The notes: generated by a model not told the origin, from the letters alone. DNA of 9,216 nucleotides from Saprospiraceae bacterium (GCA_007134625.1 SLKL01000189.1:1-9216); one strand, 5' to 3'; counted from the stretch's first letter, positions 1-6,178 are shown. Numbers and translations are program-made.

Positions 1-155
1 ACTTCCTTAATCACAAAATCAAGACATGCTTTGCGGATAAACCCCTGCTCTTCATTGACATCCGATGGAGTAAAAATAGATTCTAAAGAAGGGGATTCGA
101 TTACAAATTCACCACCTTTTAGGACTTTGATGGGACTTTCGCTTACAGTTGCCAT
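1..155 (-). CDS. Acyl-CoA dehydrogenase, N-terminal fragment (cut by left edge)
   Basis: Read on the minus strand, an ATG at 155-153 opens a frame of 51 codons that stays open to the window edge, so only the N-terminus is present. The peptide starts MATVSESPIKVLKGGEF and runs through IFTPSDVNEEQ to a segment ending ACLDFVIKE. The order 'KGGEF(L/V)I ... F.P.D.NEEQ ... C.DF...EV' matches, from memory, the start of the long acyl-CoA dehydrogenases common in Bacteroidota, FAD enzymes that oxidise acyl-CoA to enoyl-CoA in fatty-acid beta-oxidation. The FAD-binding and catalytic glutamate regions lie outside the window, so substrate class cannot be judged. It is separated from mscL by a terminator and should have its own promoter in 156-240, where I see no convincing consensus. 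No Shine-Dalgarno sequence precedes the ATG. Confidence 0.68.
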   Translation of the reverse strand, partial: MATVSESPIKVLKGGEFVIESPSLESIFTPSDVNEEQGFIRKACLDFVIKE

Positions 156-241
156 AGGAAAATTATTTATTGTTTGAGATATTGTAAATAGTATAACATT
201 CAAATAACGACAGCATTTATTGCATAGTTCTTTTTATGGCA

Positions 242-287
242 GGTAAAAATAAAAACCGGAAAGCACAATCAAGCACTTCCCGGTTTT
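242..287 (-). terminator. Rho-independent terminator behind mscL
   Basis: On the minus strand a 15-bp stem (arms 273-287 and 252-266, core CCGG with a few G-U pairs) closes a six-base loop at 267-272. The T-rich run TTTTTATTTTTA follows immediately (242-253). It lies about 24 bases after the mscL stop codon, exactly where a terminator is expected. The other strand also has a T-rich tail (284-300), but no plus-strand gene runs into it, so minus-strand use is the natural reading. Confidence 0.85.
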
Positions 288-310
288 ACTATTTTTATTT
301 TCGCTAAAGA

Positions 311-712
311 TTAAGACTTCTTCAATAAATCTCTAATCTCAGCAAGTAACTCTTCCTGAGTAGGTCCTTTGGGTTCAGGAGGAGGTGCTGGTGCCTCTTC
401 TTTTTTCTTCTGCATTCTGTTATAGCCTTTGATTACCATAAAGATGGCAAATGCTATAATCAGAAAGTCGATAATCTTCTGAATGAACATACCATAGCGA
501 AGTTCTACGGCCTCAGTTTCTCCCGATGCTTCCTGCAAGGTGACAGCCAATTGGGTGAATTCAACTCCTCCCAGGAGCATTCCAAGTGGTGGCATGATGA
601 CATCATTCACAAGGGAGCTTACTATGGCACCAAATGCAGCACCAATAACGACTGCAACAGCCAGATCCAGTACGTTGCCCTTCATTGCAAAGGCTTTAAA
701 TTCTTTCCACAT
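311..712 (-). CDS. mscL: Large-conductance mechanosensitive channel MscL
   Basis: This inner-membrane channel opens under high membrane tension and releases solutes during hypo-osmotic shock. The 133-residue length is typical of the family. The N-terminal amphipathic helix ([17 protein letters not shown], residues 2-18) leads into the pore helix TM1 (about 14-44) with the glycine/alanine-rich [21 protein letters not shown] stretch. A short periplasmic loop (about 45-73) precedes TM2 (about 74-97), followed by a basic RMQKKK patch. A proline-rich linker (about 107-117) joins the C-terminal bundle helix [14 protein letters not shown], which closely resembles the end of E. coli MscL. The start is an ATG after an A-rich stretch without a Shine-Dalgarno sequence, and no earlier start fits the family. 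It appears monocistronic: a terminator follows it and a promoter-like -7 element lies about 38 bases upstream. Confidence 0.97.
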   Translation of the reverse strand: MWKEFKAFAMKGNVLDLAVAVVIGAAFGAIVSSLVNDVIMPPLGMLLGGVEFTQLAVTLQEASGETEAVELRYGMFIQKIIDFLIIAFAIFMVIKGYNRMQKKKEEAPAPPPEPKGPTQEELLAEIRDLLKKS

Positions 713-963
713 AGTTGATTTTTTTGAAGGTTAGATAATATTCAATAGCCAAATGTATAAAAATTCCTTAGATCTGAATGAAAATGATCAAGGAAAAAAA
801 TAAATTTTTTATCTAACTAAAATGACTAGACGGGATTCTTCAATCAAAAAATGCTAATAAGAATGAATAATTAAAAGCATTGTAGAAATATCATGGTATC
901 CTTTAGTTATTTTCAATATCAGTTATGCGCCTATTTCGAAAGAAAAAACAACCCCTACACCAC
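713..963. other. Intergenic region between mscL and the amidohydrolase gene
   Basis: This AT-rich stretch of 251 bases holds the mscL promoter candidate near its left end. I see no RNA gene, strong hairpin or convincing small coding frame in the rest. The amidohydrolase gene, which reads into this region, has a T-run (948-943 on the minus strand) just after its stop but no stem before it, so its transcription end is not visible. Short A/T runs such as 796-810 can fold but lack GC pairs. Confidence 0.6.
750..757 (-). promoter_or_regulatory. mscL: Candidate -7 promoter element for mscL
   Basis: The minus-strand sequence TACATTTG matches the Bacteroidota -7 consensus TAnnTTTG at every fixed position. 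It lies 37 bases before the mscL ATG, giving a predicted leader of roughly 30 bases. I found no TTG/TTTG -33 element at the usual 17-23 base spacing, so the call rests on the -7 match alone. Confidence 0.35.
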
Positions 964-986
964 TTATCCACCTGAAAAAACAACCC
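942..986. repeat. 13-bp direct repeat straddling the amidohydrolase stop codon
   Basis: The 13-mer GAAAAAACAACCC occurs at 942-954 and again at 974-986, 32 bases apart. The second copy encodes the Val-Val-Phe near the C-terminus of the amidohydrolase, and the first lies just past its stop codon. The flanks are only loosely similar, so this may be an old local duplication or chance. Confidence 0.6.
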
Positions 987-2682
987 TTCCACCCACTAAT
1001 GTTTTTAAAACCTGCGTATCCGGTATGTCCTCGTCAGGACAAATCAATAAATTCCTGTCGAGAAAAATGATATCCGCTCTTTTTCCCTTTTTAATACTGC
1101 CTTTTGTTTTTTCTTCAAAAGCGGCATAAGCATTATTGATGGTATAGCTTTGAAGGGCTTCAAGGCGGGTCATGACCTGATCGGGATAAAAGGCTTTTTC
1201 GGCTTGCGGTAACTTTCTGGTAACCGAGGCATAAAGGCTTTCAAAAGGTTGTATGGACTCCACGGGTACGTCCGTTCCGTTGTTGATTCGGGCACCGGTG
1301 TTGATTAATGATCGCCAGACATAGGCGCCTTCCTGAGATCGCTGTTCTCCTAATCTTGTAGGCACAAAGGGCGCATCTGAGGCACAGTGAATTCCCTGCA
1401 TGGATGCCAGAATGCCCAATTCACCAAATCGTGGGATATCATCAGGATGCAAATGTTGGGCGTGTTCTATGCGCCAGCGGGCTTCTTTAAGTTTTTCCGC
1501 ATCATCAAAAGCGGACTCGTAAATATCGAGCGCTATTCTGTTGGCACTGTCACCAATAGCATGTACCGAAAATTGCAATCCATTTTCTACACACAGACTC
1601 GCCATATCCTCTAATTCCTCAATGGGCGTTACCAACTGTCCATAGGTTTCGGCTTGATCGCTGTAAGGCTCAAGAAGTAAAGCACCGTAAGAGCCCAATG
1701 CCCCATCCACAAAAGCTTTTACCGTTCTGACAGTAAATCCTGTCTTTCCCTCATTAATGATGGGTAGGTAGTTGATAGACCTTTCCAGTTCGCGTATAGG
1801 TTCCCTGACCATGGCATAAACACTGATGTCCAATTCCCCGGCTGCAGCCATTGCGCGCAATAATTTCACATCCTCCCAAGGCAGACCTAAATCGTGAAAA
1901 CTGGTTATTCCATAACTAAATGCCTCCTGTTCTGCTCTTTGAATCCAGGCTTTTTTCTGCGCTATCCAATCCTCCACCGGCCAGCTTTCCCTCTCTTTTG
2001 TATAGGCTGACCTGATCAATCCCATTGCTGTCTCCTCAAACACTCCAATAGCTTCTCCCTCCGCATCTCTGCGTATTAGTCCACCCTCCGGATTGGGAGT
2101 ATTTTTATCTACACCTGCCAATTCCATGGCTTTTGCGTTAGCAAATAAAGCGTGATAACTCGCATGAAAAAGCAGAACCGGATGATCCGGACTTACAGCG
2201 CTGAGACTGTGGTGGCTGGGATATCCGTCTATGCCATCAGCAGGAACTTCAGACCATTTGTCCTGATGCCAACTGTTGCCGATTATCCATTGACCGGGCT
2301 GGGCTTCCGCTGTGGTTTCAGCGACCATATTGACTATTTCCTCCCAACTTTCCGCTTCGTTAAGGTTAAGTTGAGCAAGCGCTTCGCCCATCATTAAAAG
2401 GTGTCCGTGACCTTCTATCAAGCCTGGCATCACAAAATTTCCGTCAGCATCAATCATTTCAGTATCGCTGCCCTTTTTTCGCATAATCTCTTCCTCTAAA
2501 CCCACCTGTAATATTTTTCCATTCTTTATAGCGATGGCCTCAGCAAATATTTCACCTTCCTCCACACAAAACACCTGCGCATTGAATATGATTTTATCTG
2601 CTATTTCAGTGGTGGTGCAGGATGCTAAAATGCAAAACGAAAGCAGAACACAGGAAAAAGCTAAATGATACATTGATTTCAT
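964..2682 (-). CDS. Exported lipoprotein amidohydrolase, YtcJ-like (Amidohydro_3)
   Basis: This is a metal-dependent hydrolase of the amidohydrolase superfamily, YtcJ-like branch; members hydrolyse amide or N-acyl bonds, but the substrate cannot be read from sequence. The protein has 572 residues. Residues 1-22 form a lipoprotein signal peptide ending in the lipobox LASC (Cys22), so the mature enzyme should be anchored in the inner or outer membrane and face the periplasm or outside. Expected active-site features are in order: the metal-binding HGH pair (His92, His94), KAFVDGALGS (Lys322 to 331), VHAIGD (His374), RIEHAQ (His407) and NGTDVPVE (Asp471). The C-terminal GSIKKGKRADIIFLD segment is the usual beta-sandwich return. 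It looks intact and active. The MFS gene upstream is on the same strand but 248 bases away, so co-transcription is doubtful. The ATG at 2682 places the signal peptide correctly. Confidence 0.92.
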   Translation of the reverse strand: MKSMYHLAFSCVLLSFCILASCTTTEIADKIIFNAQVFCVEEGEIFAEAIAIKNGKILQVGLEEEIMRKKGSDTEMIDADGNFVMPGLIEGHGHLLMMGEALAQLNLNEAESWEEIVNMVAETTAEAQPGQWIIGNSWHQDKWSEVPADGIDGYPSHHSLSAVSPDHPVLLFHASYHALFANAKAMELAGVDKNTPNPEGGLIRRDAEGEAIGVFEETAMGLIRSAYTKERESWPVEDWIAQKKAWIQRAEQEAFSYGITSFHDLGLPWEDVKLLRAMAAAGELDISVYAMVREPIRELERSINYLPIINEGKTGFTVRTVKAFVDGALGSYGALLLEPYSDQAETYGQLVTPIEELEDMASLCVENGLQFSVHAIGDSANRIALDIYESAFDDAEKLKEARWRIEHAQHLHPDDIPRFGELGILASMQGIHCASDAPFVPTRLGEQRSQEGAYVWRSLINTGARINNGTDVPVESIQPFESLYASVTRKLPQAEKAFYPDQVMTRLEALQSYTINNAYAAFEEKTKGSIKKGKRADIIFLDRNLLICPDEDIPDTQVLKTLVGGRVVFSGG

Positions 2683-2930
2683 ACGGTTAGATTTTTGTCG
2701 AAGATAAGGGATTTTTGGGAAAACCTCTTTGATTAACCTTATCTGGGTGAATAAGAAAATGCAGGTTTAGGAACTTCCCACCTCCCACTTCCCACTCTCT
2801 TGTCTATCTACTCCATGGTGTTCTGTGTCTTTACAACACAGGTCAACTTCCTGTTTGGGGTGCTTACTGAGCGGTTTGCGAAGGTGGAGTGAGGCAAGCT
2901 GATTTGAGTTTTTTTCTGATATTTTTCATT
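2683..2930. other. Intergenic region with repeat and GC-richer segment
   Basis: This 248-base gap separates two minus-strand genes. Its left end should carry the amidohydrolase promoter; a near-match to the -7 element (TATCTTCG, minus strand, 2698-2705) lies about 16 bases before the ATG, with no -33 partner. The middle holds a heptamer tandem repeat. A small inverted repeat CTGTG/CACAG (2823-2827 and 2837-2841) and a GC-richer stretch at 2840-2900 follow. A 25-codon plus-strand frame (2815-2892) is too short and unsupported to call a gene. No strong terminator is seen behind the MFS gene. Confidence 0.5.
2773..2800. repeat. Heptamer tandem repeat (ACYTCCC)
   Basis: Three consecutive seven-base units, ACTTCCC, ACCTCCC and ACTTCCC (2773-2793), are followed by a degenerate fourth, ACTCTCT. 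Apart from the A positions one strand is all pyrimidine. The other strand carries three GGG tracts (GGGAAGT type), one short of a canonical three-tier G-quadruplex. It is non-coding. Confidence 0.75.
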
Positions 2931-4154
2931 TCAGTCAGCAGCCTTTAGGCTCTCAGGCATTCGGAATTTGATAATCAATGAAGAAAAAATGGTTAGCACA
3001 GCTATCAACAGAATAGCATATTCTACACCGAAAATATCTGCTACCACTCCTGAAATAATTGCACCAAAAGCATATCCCAGATCCCTCCACAATCTAAAAG
3101 TGCCTATGCTTTCTGCTCTTTGGACAGGAGTTGTGGCATCTGCTATGGTGGTCAGAAAAGTTGGATAAACCAGTGCTGTTCCCCAACCCAGTATAGCTGA
3201 AAGCGATGCCAAAATCCAGAAATCTGAAGTGAATGGGATGAATAAAATGGCCAATCCCTGAAGTAGCATGCCGTAGAACAACATCCGTTTTTTGGAATAA
3301 TGATCAGCCATTTTTCCTGTAAAAAGCTGACCGATGCCCCACACAGTTGGATAAATGGCTACAATAATTCCGATATTCTCATTGCTGTAACTAAAGGATA
3401 GCAGCAGAATGGGGAGCAAACCCCAGATCATTCCATCATTCAGGTTATTTACCAGACCGGCCTGAGTAACAGAGCTTAGTGTCTTGTTACGGAAAGTGGT
3501 TTCGTAAAATACATTTTTCAATTCAGCTGTGTGGTTGCTTACATTTTCTTTTTTCACAAAATCATTAGTCTCCTTGAGACAGATGATGGTTAGTAACAAG
3601 CCGACTACAGAAAGGAAAATGCCGATGTAAAAAGGATAAGGCGTAATGCCGTATTGGTCTGCCACATAGCCTGTAAGGAAGGCAACCAAACCAACAGCAA
3701 AGTAGCCGGCAAATTCGTTTAGTCCCATCGCGAGGCCACGGTTTTTTTCCCCTACCAGATCGATTTTCATAATTACCGTGCTGCTCCATGCAAGTCCCTG
3801 ACTAATTCCCAGAAGCATGTTTGCGAATATCACCCAATTCCAGTCAGGTGCATAAATCAGAATAAATGGGACCGGCAGAGCAAACAGCCAGCCGACAAGC
3901 AATAGTTTTTTTCTGCCGTATTTATTGGCTAAGCGCCCTGTATAGTAATTGGCTATGGCCTTGGTGATTCCAAAAGCGGTAATAAAAGACAAAATTGCTG
4001 TCTTTGAAGCAATGCCGAACTCGAGCTCCGCAAACCCGGGGAGGATGGTACGCTCCATGCCGATCATTCCACCAACAAAAGCATTGATGATAACCAGTAG
4101 CGTAAATTGTTTCCAGTTTTCTTTTAGCCCTAATTCGACCTTTCTACTTTGCAT
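2931..4154 (-). CDS. MFS transporter, 12 predicted membrane helices
   Basis: This inner-membrane transporter of the major facilitator superfamily probably acts as a proton-coupled exporter; the substrate is unknown. With the chosen start it has 407 residues and about twelve hydrophobic helices in two halves joined by a polar loop (about residues 195-224). The MFS signature A appears after helix 2 as GRLANKYGRKK (73-83) and again after helix 8 as GKMADHYSKKR (280-290). The frame extends upstream to a TTG at 4178 (8 more codons). I prefer the ATG at 4154 because the extra residues are not needed for helix 1 and neither start has a Shine-Dalgarno sequence. The TTG cannot be excluded. It lies 99 bases downstream of the Crp/Fnr gene on the same strand and probably belongs to its transcript or regulon. 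A 14-base dyad is found in the gap. Confidence 0.9.
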   Translation of the reverse strand: MQSRKVELGLKENWKQFTLLVIINAFVGGMIGMERTILPGFAELEFGIASKTAILSFITAFGITKAIANYYTGRLANKYGRKKLLLVGWLFALPVPFILIYAPDWNWVIFANMLLGISQGLAWSSTVIMKIDLVGEKNRGLAMGLNEFAGYFAVGLVAFLTGYVADQYGITPYPFYIGIFLSVVGLLLTIICLKETNDFVKKENVSNHTAELKNVFYETTFRNKTLSSVTQAGLVNNLNDGMIWGLLPILLLSFSYSNENIGIIVAIYPTVWGIGQLFTGKMADHYSKKRMLFYGMLLQGLAILFIPFTSDFWILASLSAILGWGTALVYPTFLTTIADATTPVQRAESIGTFRLWRDLGYAFGAIISGVVADIFGVEYAILLIAVLTIFSSLIIKFRMPESLKAAD

Positions 4155-4205
4155 GAGGAGGTATTTTACTTTATACAAAGATCCATCGAAGGGATGAGTA
4201 AAAAA

Positions 4206-4219
4206 TTAACAAATGTTAA
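4206..4219. promoter_or_regulatory. Perfect 14-bp dyad upstream of the MFS gene (possible operator)
   Basis: The sequence TTAACA-AA-TGTTAA is a perfect inverted repeat (arms 4206-4211 and 4214-4219). It lies in the gap between the regulator and transporter genes, 51 bases before the transporter ATG. Its size suits a dimeric regulator. It does not match the classic Crp (TGTGA-N6-TCACA) or Fnr (TTGAT-N4-ATCAA) site. In AT-rich DNA a dyad of this length can arise by chance. Confidence 0.35.
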
Positions 4220-4253
4220 ATTCGGACTGGACTCAATTCTAAAAACTTAAAAT

Positions 4254-4814
4254 TCACCTGATCTCAGACCTGATCCGGCTCAATGAAACCTGAGTGATTC
4301 CCAGATAACTCGCTATGTGTTTTAGAGGAATTTTCTGAATATAATCAGTATTCTTCAATAACTCCAGATACCTGTCTTTTGCTGATTGAAACTGAAGACT
4401 TTCCAGACGTTTAATACTGTTCACGTGCTCCCTTTCAAAGAGGAGACGAAAAAGTCTTTCAATATCGTGATGTTGATCATATAGGGAAAACAAGCTGGAA
4501 GAATCAATCGCATACACAGTGGTGTTTTCAATCGCCTGAATTCCCTTCGAGGTGGGTTCGCCGGTAAAAAGGCTTTCTGCCCGCACTATCAAATCATTGT
4601 CAAATGCAAAGTGCTCTGTGATATCCAGCCCGTCTTTGTGATAAAAAATTCTTGCTATGCCTTTTTTAACGATATAGATGGTTCTGCATCTGCTCCCTAT
4701 TTGCTGAATGACTTCATTTTTGCTATACTCTTTTTCAGTAATCAGAGAACTCAGGCTCTCTCTCGCATCAGGGGTGATTTTATAAATACTTTCAAAAAAG
4801 GAAAGTAACTCCAT
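4254..4814 (-). CDS. Crp/Fnr-family transcriptional regulator
   Basis: This cytoplasmic DNA-binding regulator has 186 residues, the usual size for the short Bacteroidota Crp/Fnr proteins. A cyclic-nucleotide-binding-type beta-roll occupies about residues 25-110 (KNEVIQQIGSRCRTIYIVKKGIARIF marks its first strands). A dimerisation helix follows (about 113-140), then a C-terminal winged helix-turn-helix with IPLKHIASYLGITQVSLSRIRSEI (162-185) as the recognition region. There is only one cysteine (Cys43), so an Fnr-type iron-sulfur cluster is unlikely, and no classic cAMP-contact motif is evident. The effector is therefore unknown. It starts 14 bases after the YchN-like gene, which points to one transcript, and precedes the MFS gene. 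It probably controls its own operon. Confidence 0.92.
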   Translation of the reverse strand: MELLSFFESIYKITPDARESLSSLITEKEYSKNEVIQQIGSRCRTIYIVKKGIARIFYHKDGLDITEHFAFDNDLIVRAESLFTGEPTSKGIQAIENTTVYAIDSSSLFSLYDQHHDIERLFRLLFEREHVNSIKRLESLQFQSAKDRYLELLKNTDYIQKIPLKHIASYLGITQVSLSRIRSEIR

Positions 4815-4828
4815 GTCAGCAGAATTTT

Positions 4829-5182
4829 TTAAAAATTTAAGACGCGATCACTTTCCATGATTTCTCGGATCAATTCTTTCATGGTACTTCTTTGAGCGTT
4901 TTTGATTAATTGTTCTTCCTGCAGACCTCTTGCATCCAGACAACTTCCGCAAAGTAAAAGCCTTGTTCCTTTTCTCAGATTTATCTTCAGCATTTTTTCA
5001 ATATTGTAATAGCCATCCGGAGTTTTTTGGTTTGAAATGGCGCAATTTACCCCGTCAGCCATCAGAAAAATACTCAAATCAGAATCGGGATAATCACTAT
5101 TAATTTTATTGGCCAGCCTCAAAGCGTTATAAGCTTTCTCTTTTCCATAAGGAGCATCATTAATTATGATCAGAACCTTCAT
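4829..5182 (-). CDS. DsrE/DsrF-family protein, YchN type
   Basis: This small cytoplasmic protein has 117 residues, the same length that I recall for E. coli YchN, and matches it along its length. Shared blocks are NDAPYG near residue 8, ALRLANKI (20-27), IFLMADGV (38-45), QKTPDGYYNIEKML (52-65), LLCGSCLDARG (76-86) and a C-terminal SDRVLNF. The family forms multimers, and several members (DsrE, TusD) carry sulfur on a conserved cysteine. Here Cys78 and Cys81 form a CxxC pair in the conserved position, and Cys47 is a further candidate. A sulfur-relay or redox role is plausible but not proven, and YchN itself has no firm function. It is the first gene of a minus-strand unit with the Crp/Fnr regulator 14 bases downstream, and it is divergent from the beta-barrel gene. 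The ATG follows an AT-rich leader without a Shine-Dalgarno sequence. Confidence 0.9.
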   Translation of the reverse strand: MKVLIIINDAPYGKEKAYNALRLANKINSDYPDSDLSIFLMADGVNCAISNQKTPDGYYNIEKMLKINLRKGTRLLLCGSCLDARGLQEEQLIKNAQRSTMKELIREIMESDRVLNF

Positions 5183-5291
5183 ATTGTCTTTTTTAATGAA
5201 GGTGAAGATAAAAATTGTTTTGATTCTTTTTCATAGCTTAGTTTTATCTAACTTTATCCCCAATTTTCTGAACTAAATAAAAGATGTAAAA
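5183..5291. promoter_or_regulatory. Divergent promoter region
   Basis: This 109-base AT-rich region must hold promoters for both the YchN-type operon (minus) and the beta-barrel gene (plus). Plus strand: a TTG at 5215-5217, 21 bases of spacing, then TAGTTTTA at 5239-5246 (7 of 8 to TAnnTTTG counting free positions), giving a leader of about 40 bases. Minus strand: TATCTTCA (5210-5203) is a weaker -7 candidate. A small dyad TTAG-TTTTAT-CTAA (5238-5251) overlaps the plus-strand -7 and could be an operator. Confidence 0.4.
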
Positions 5292-5948
5292 ATGACTCAC
5301 TATTCTAAAATGCTCTTGTTCCTATCCCTTTGGTTTTCCCCTTTTTTCCTTTTTGGAGATAATTACAAAACTTCAGATTGGCTGAATACATCAGTCGGAG
5401 ATCCCGTTGATACTGACACAGTGAGAACCCTTCACCACGAACGCCTCTTTAATTTCGGCATTGAGGCCAACCTAGGTGGGGGATATCTGAGATTTCCTGA
5501 CTCTCATTTGCGAACCCAAGGTAAATTCAATATTGCTTTTGGCGTTTTGGGCAGAATAAATATTAGTCCCAGATCAGCAGTTCAAATCAATGCATTGTAC
5601 GATGTCAACAATTACAATATTGAAGGCGGTACTTTAAATCGTCAATCCATTACCTTACCTGCAACAGTCCAGTTGTTTAGTGTTAGTCAGGCCGATCAAG
5701 GTTTCAGGCCAGGTGTTTTTGCCGGTGCATACTACAGGCGGAATTTTTTTCTGAGGGATTCCAATAGGCCTCTCCCGATAGAAGATTTTTATTTTGAAAA
5801 TGAAAGGGGGTTGACTTTTGGAGTGTTTTTTGAAAGTTCGGGCATCAGAATGGGTTATTCTACCTTCAGAGCGCTTACCGATGCCAATAAGGTTGGTGTT
5901 TCAGGCAGGGCGGTTTCCAATCATTTTATGATCGGGTATGTGTTTTAG
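5292..5948 (+). CDS. Predicted outer-membrane beta-barrel protein, unknown function
   Basis: I do not recognise a named family. The 218-residue product has an N-terminal hydrophobic signal peptide (residues 1-22, MLLFLSLWFSPFFLFG then DN), which predicts export. The remainder is rich in alternating polar/aromatic strands, for example about 52-66, 78-90, 95-105, 117-130, 140-154, 172-182 and 183-192. It ends in a strand with a terminal phenylalanine (HFMIGYVF), the classic C-terminal signature of outer-membrane barrels recognised by BamA. Roughly eight strands would fit a small closed barrel. There is no lipobox and no cysteine. It is transcribed away from the YchN-type operon, and structured sequence about 43 bases after its stop may terminate it. 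Met1 and Met7 both leave a working signal peptide; the first ATG is chosen by default. Confidence 0.8.
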   Translation: MTHYSKMLLFLSLWFSPFFLFGDNYKTSDWLNTSVGDPVDTDTVRTLHHERLFNFGIEANLGGGYLRFPDSHLRTQGKFNIAFGVLGRINISPRSAVQINALYDVNNYNIEGGTLNRQSITLPATVQLFSVSQADQGFRPGVFAGAYYRRNFFLRDSNRPLPIEDFYFENERGLTFGVFFESSGIRMGYSTFRALTDANKVGVSGRAVSNHFMIGYVF

Positions 5949-5990
5949 TTTAGCTTTGTACGATTTTCTAAGTGAAAATGCTTATATTCA

Positions 5991-6061
5991 GCCGTTTTGT
6001 TTATTCGACTAAGCAAAAAATAATGAAAATTGTTTATCATAATAAACAAAATGGCATTTTT
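5991..6061 (+). terminator. Candidate terminator or attenuator with two alternative hairpins
   Basis: Arms 5991-6005 (GCCGTTTTGTTTATT) and 6041-6055 (AATAAACAAAATGGC) pair over 15 bp with a single G-U, and the right arm is followed at once by ATTTTT. The loop is long (35 bases). Inside it, 6030-6037 (TTGTTTAT) pairs perfectly with 6042-6049, which belongs to the same right arm, so the two stems exclude each other. It may terminate the beta-barrel transcript, which ended 43 bases earlier, or act as a switch before metK. The long loop and AT-rich stem make simple termination less certain. Confidence 0.45.
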
Positions 6062-6139
6062 GTCACTGATACTTCCTTGAGTCTGTTTCGTACTGACTTC
6101 CTCAGAAAACATCTAATCAAATTCCATGTTGTGATGTAA
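6023..6139 (+). CDS. Possible small ORF (38 codons) in the metK upstream region
   Basis: An ATG at 6023 opens 38 codons ending in TAA at 6137-6139. The peptide begins MKIVYHNKQNGIFVTD and ends in a basic, hydrophobic tail (FLRKHLIKFHVVM). There is no Shine-Dalgarno sequence, but the genes here lack one too; A-rich sequence precedes the ATG. The start codon lies in the loop of the long-loop stem and the first codons form the competing hairpin, so translation would affect folding. It has no methionine run such as a classic attenuation peptide would carry. A frame of this length can arise by chance, so this is tentative. Confidence 0.25.
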   Translation: MKIVYHNKQNGIFVTDTSLSLFRTDFLRKHLIKFHVVM

Positions 6140-6178
6140 CATTTAGTCCTAACTACCTAAAATTAACACAGACTTTCT

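Noticed and set aside
540..734. Plus-strand open frame opposite mscL
   Set aside because: It is antisense to mscL, with no recognisable product or start signal.
893..1129. Plus-strand open frame over the amidohydrolase 3' end
   Set aside because: Most of it overlaps the real gene in antisense, and the peptide has no family features.
2815..2892. 25-codon plus-strand frame in the gap before the MFS gene
   Set aside because: It is very short, has no promoter or ribosome-binding support, and lies opposite another open frame in possible repeat remnant.
2774..2908. Minus-strand frame through the heptamer repeat, ending in GKWEVGSS
   Set aside because: It has no start codon in a sensible place, its end is made of the tandem repeat, and it resembles no protein I know.
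5951..5958. TAGCTTTG as a distal metK promoter
   Set aside because: It matches the -7 consensus but has no -33 partner and lies only three bases past a stop codon; not strong enough to list as a promoter.
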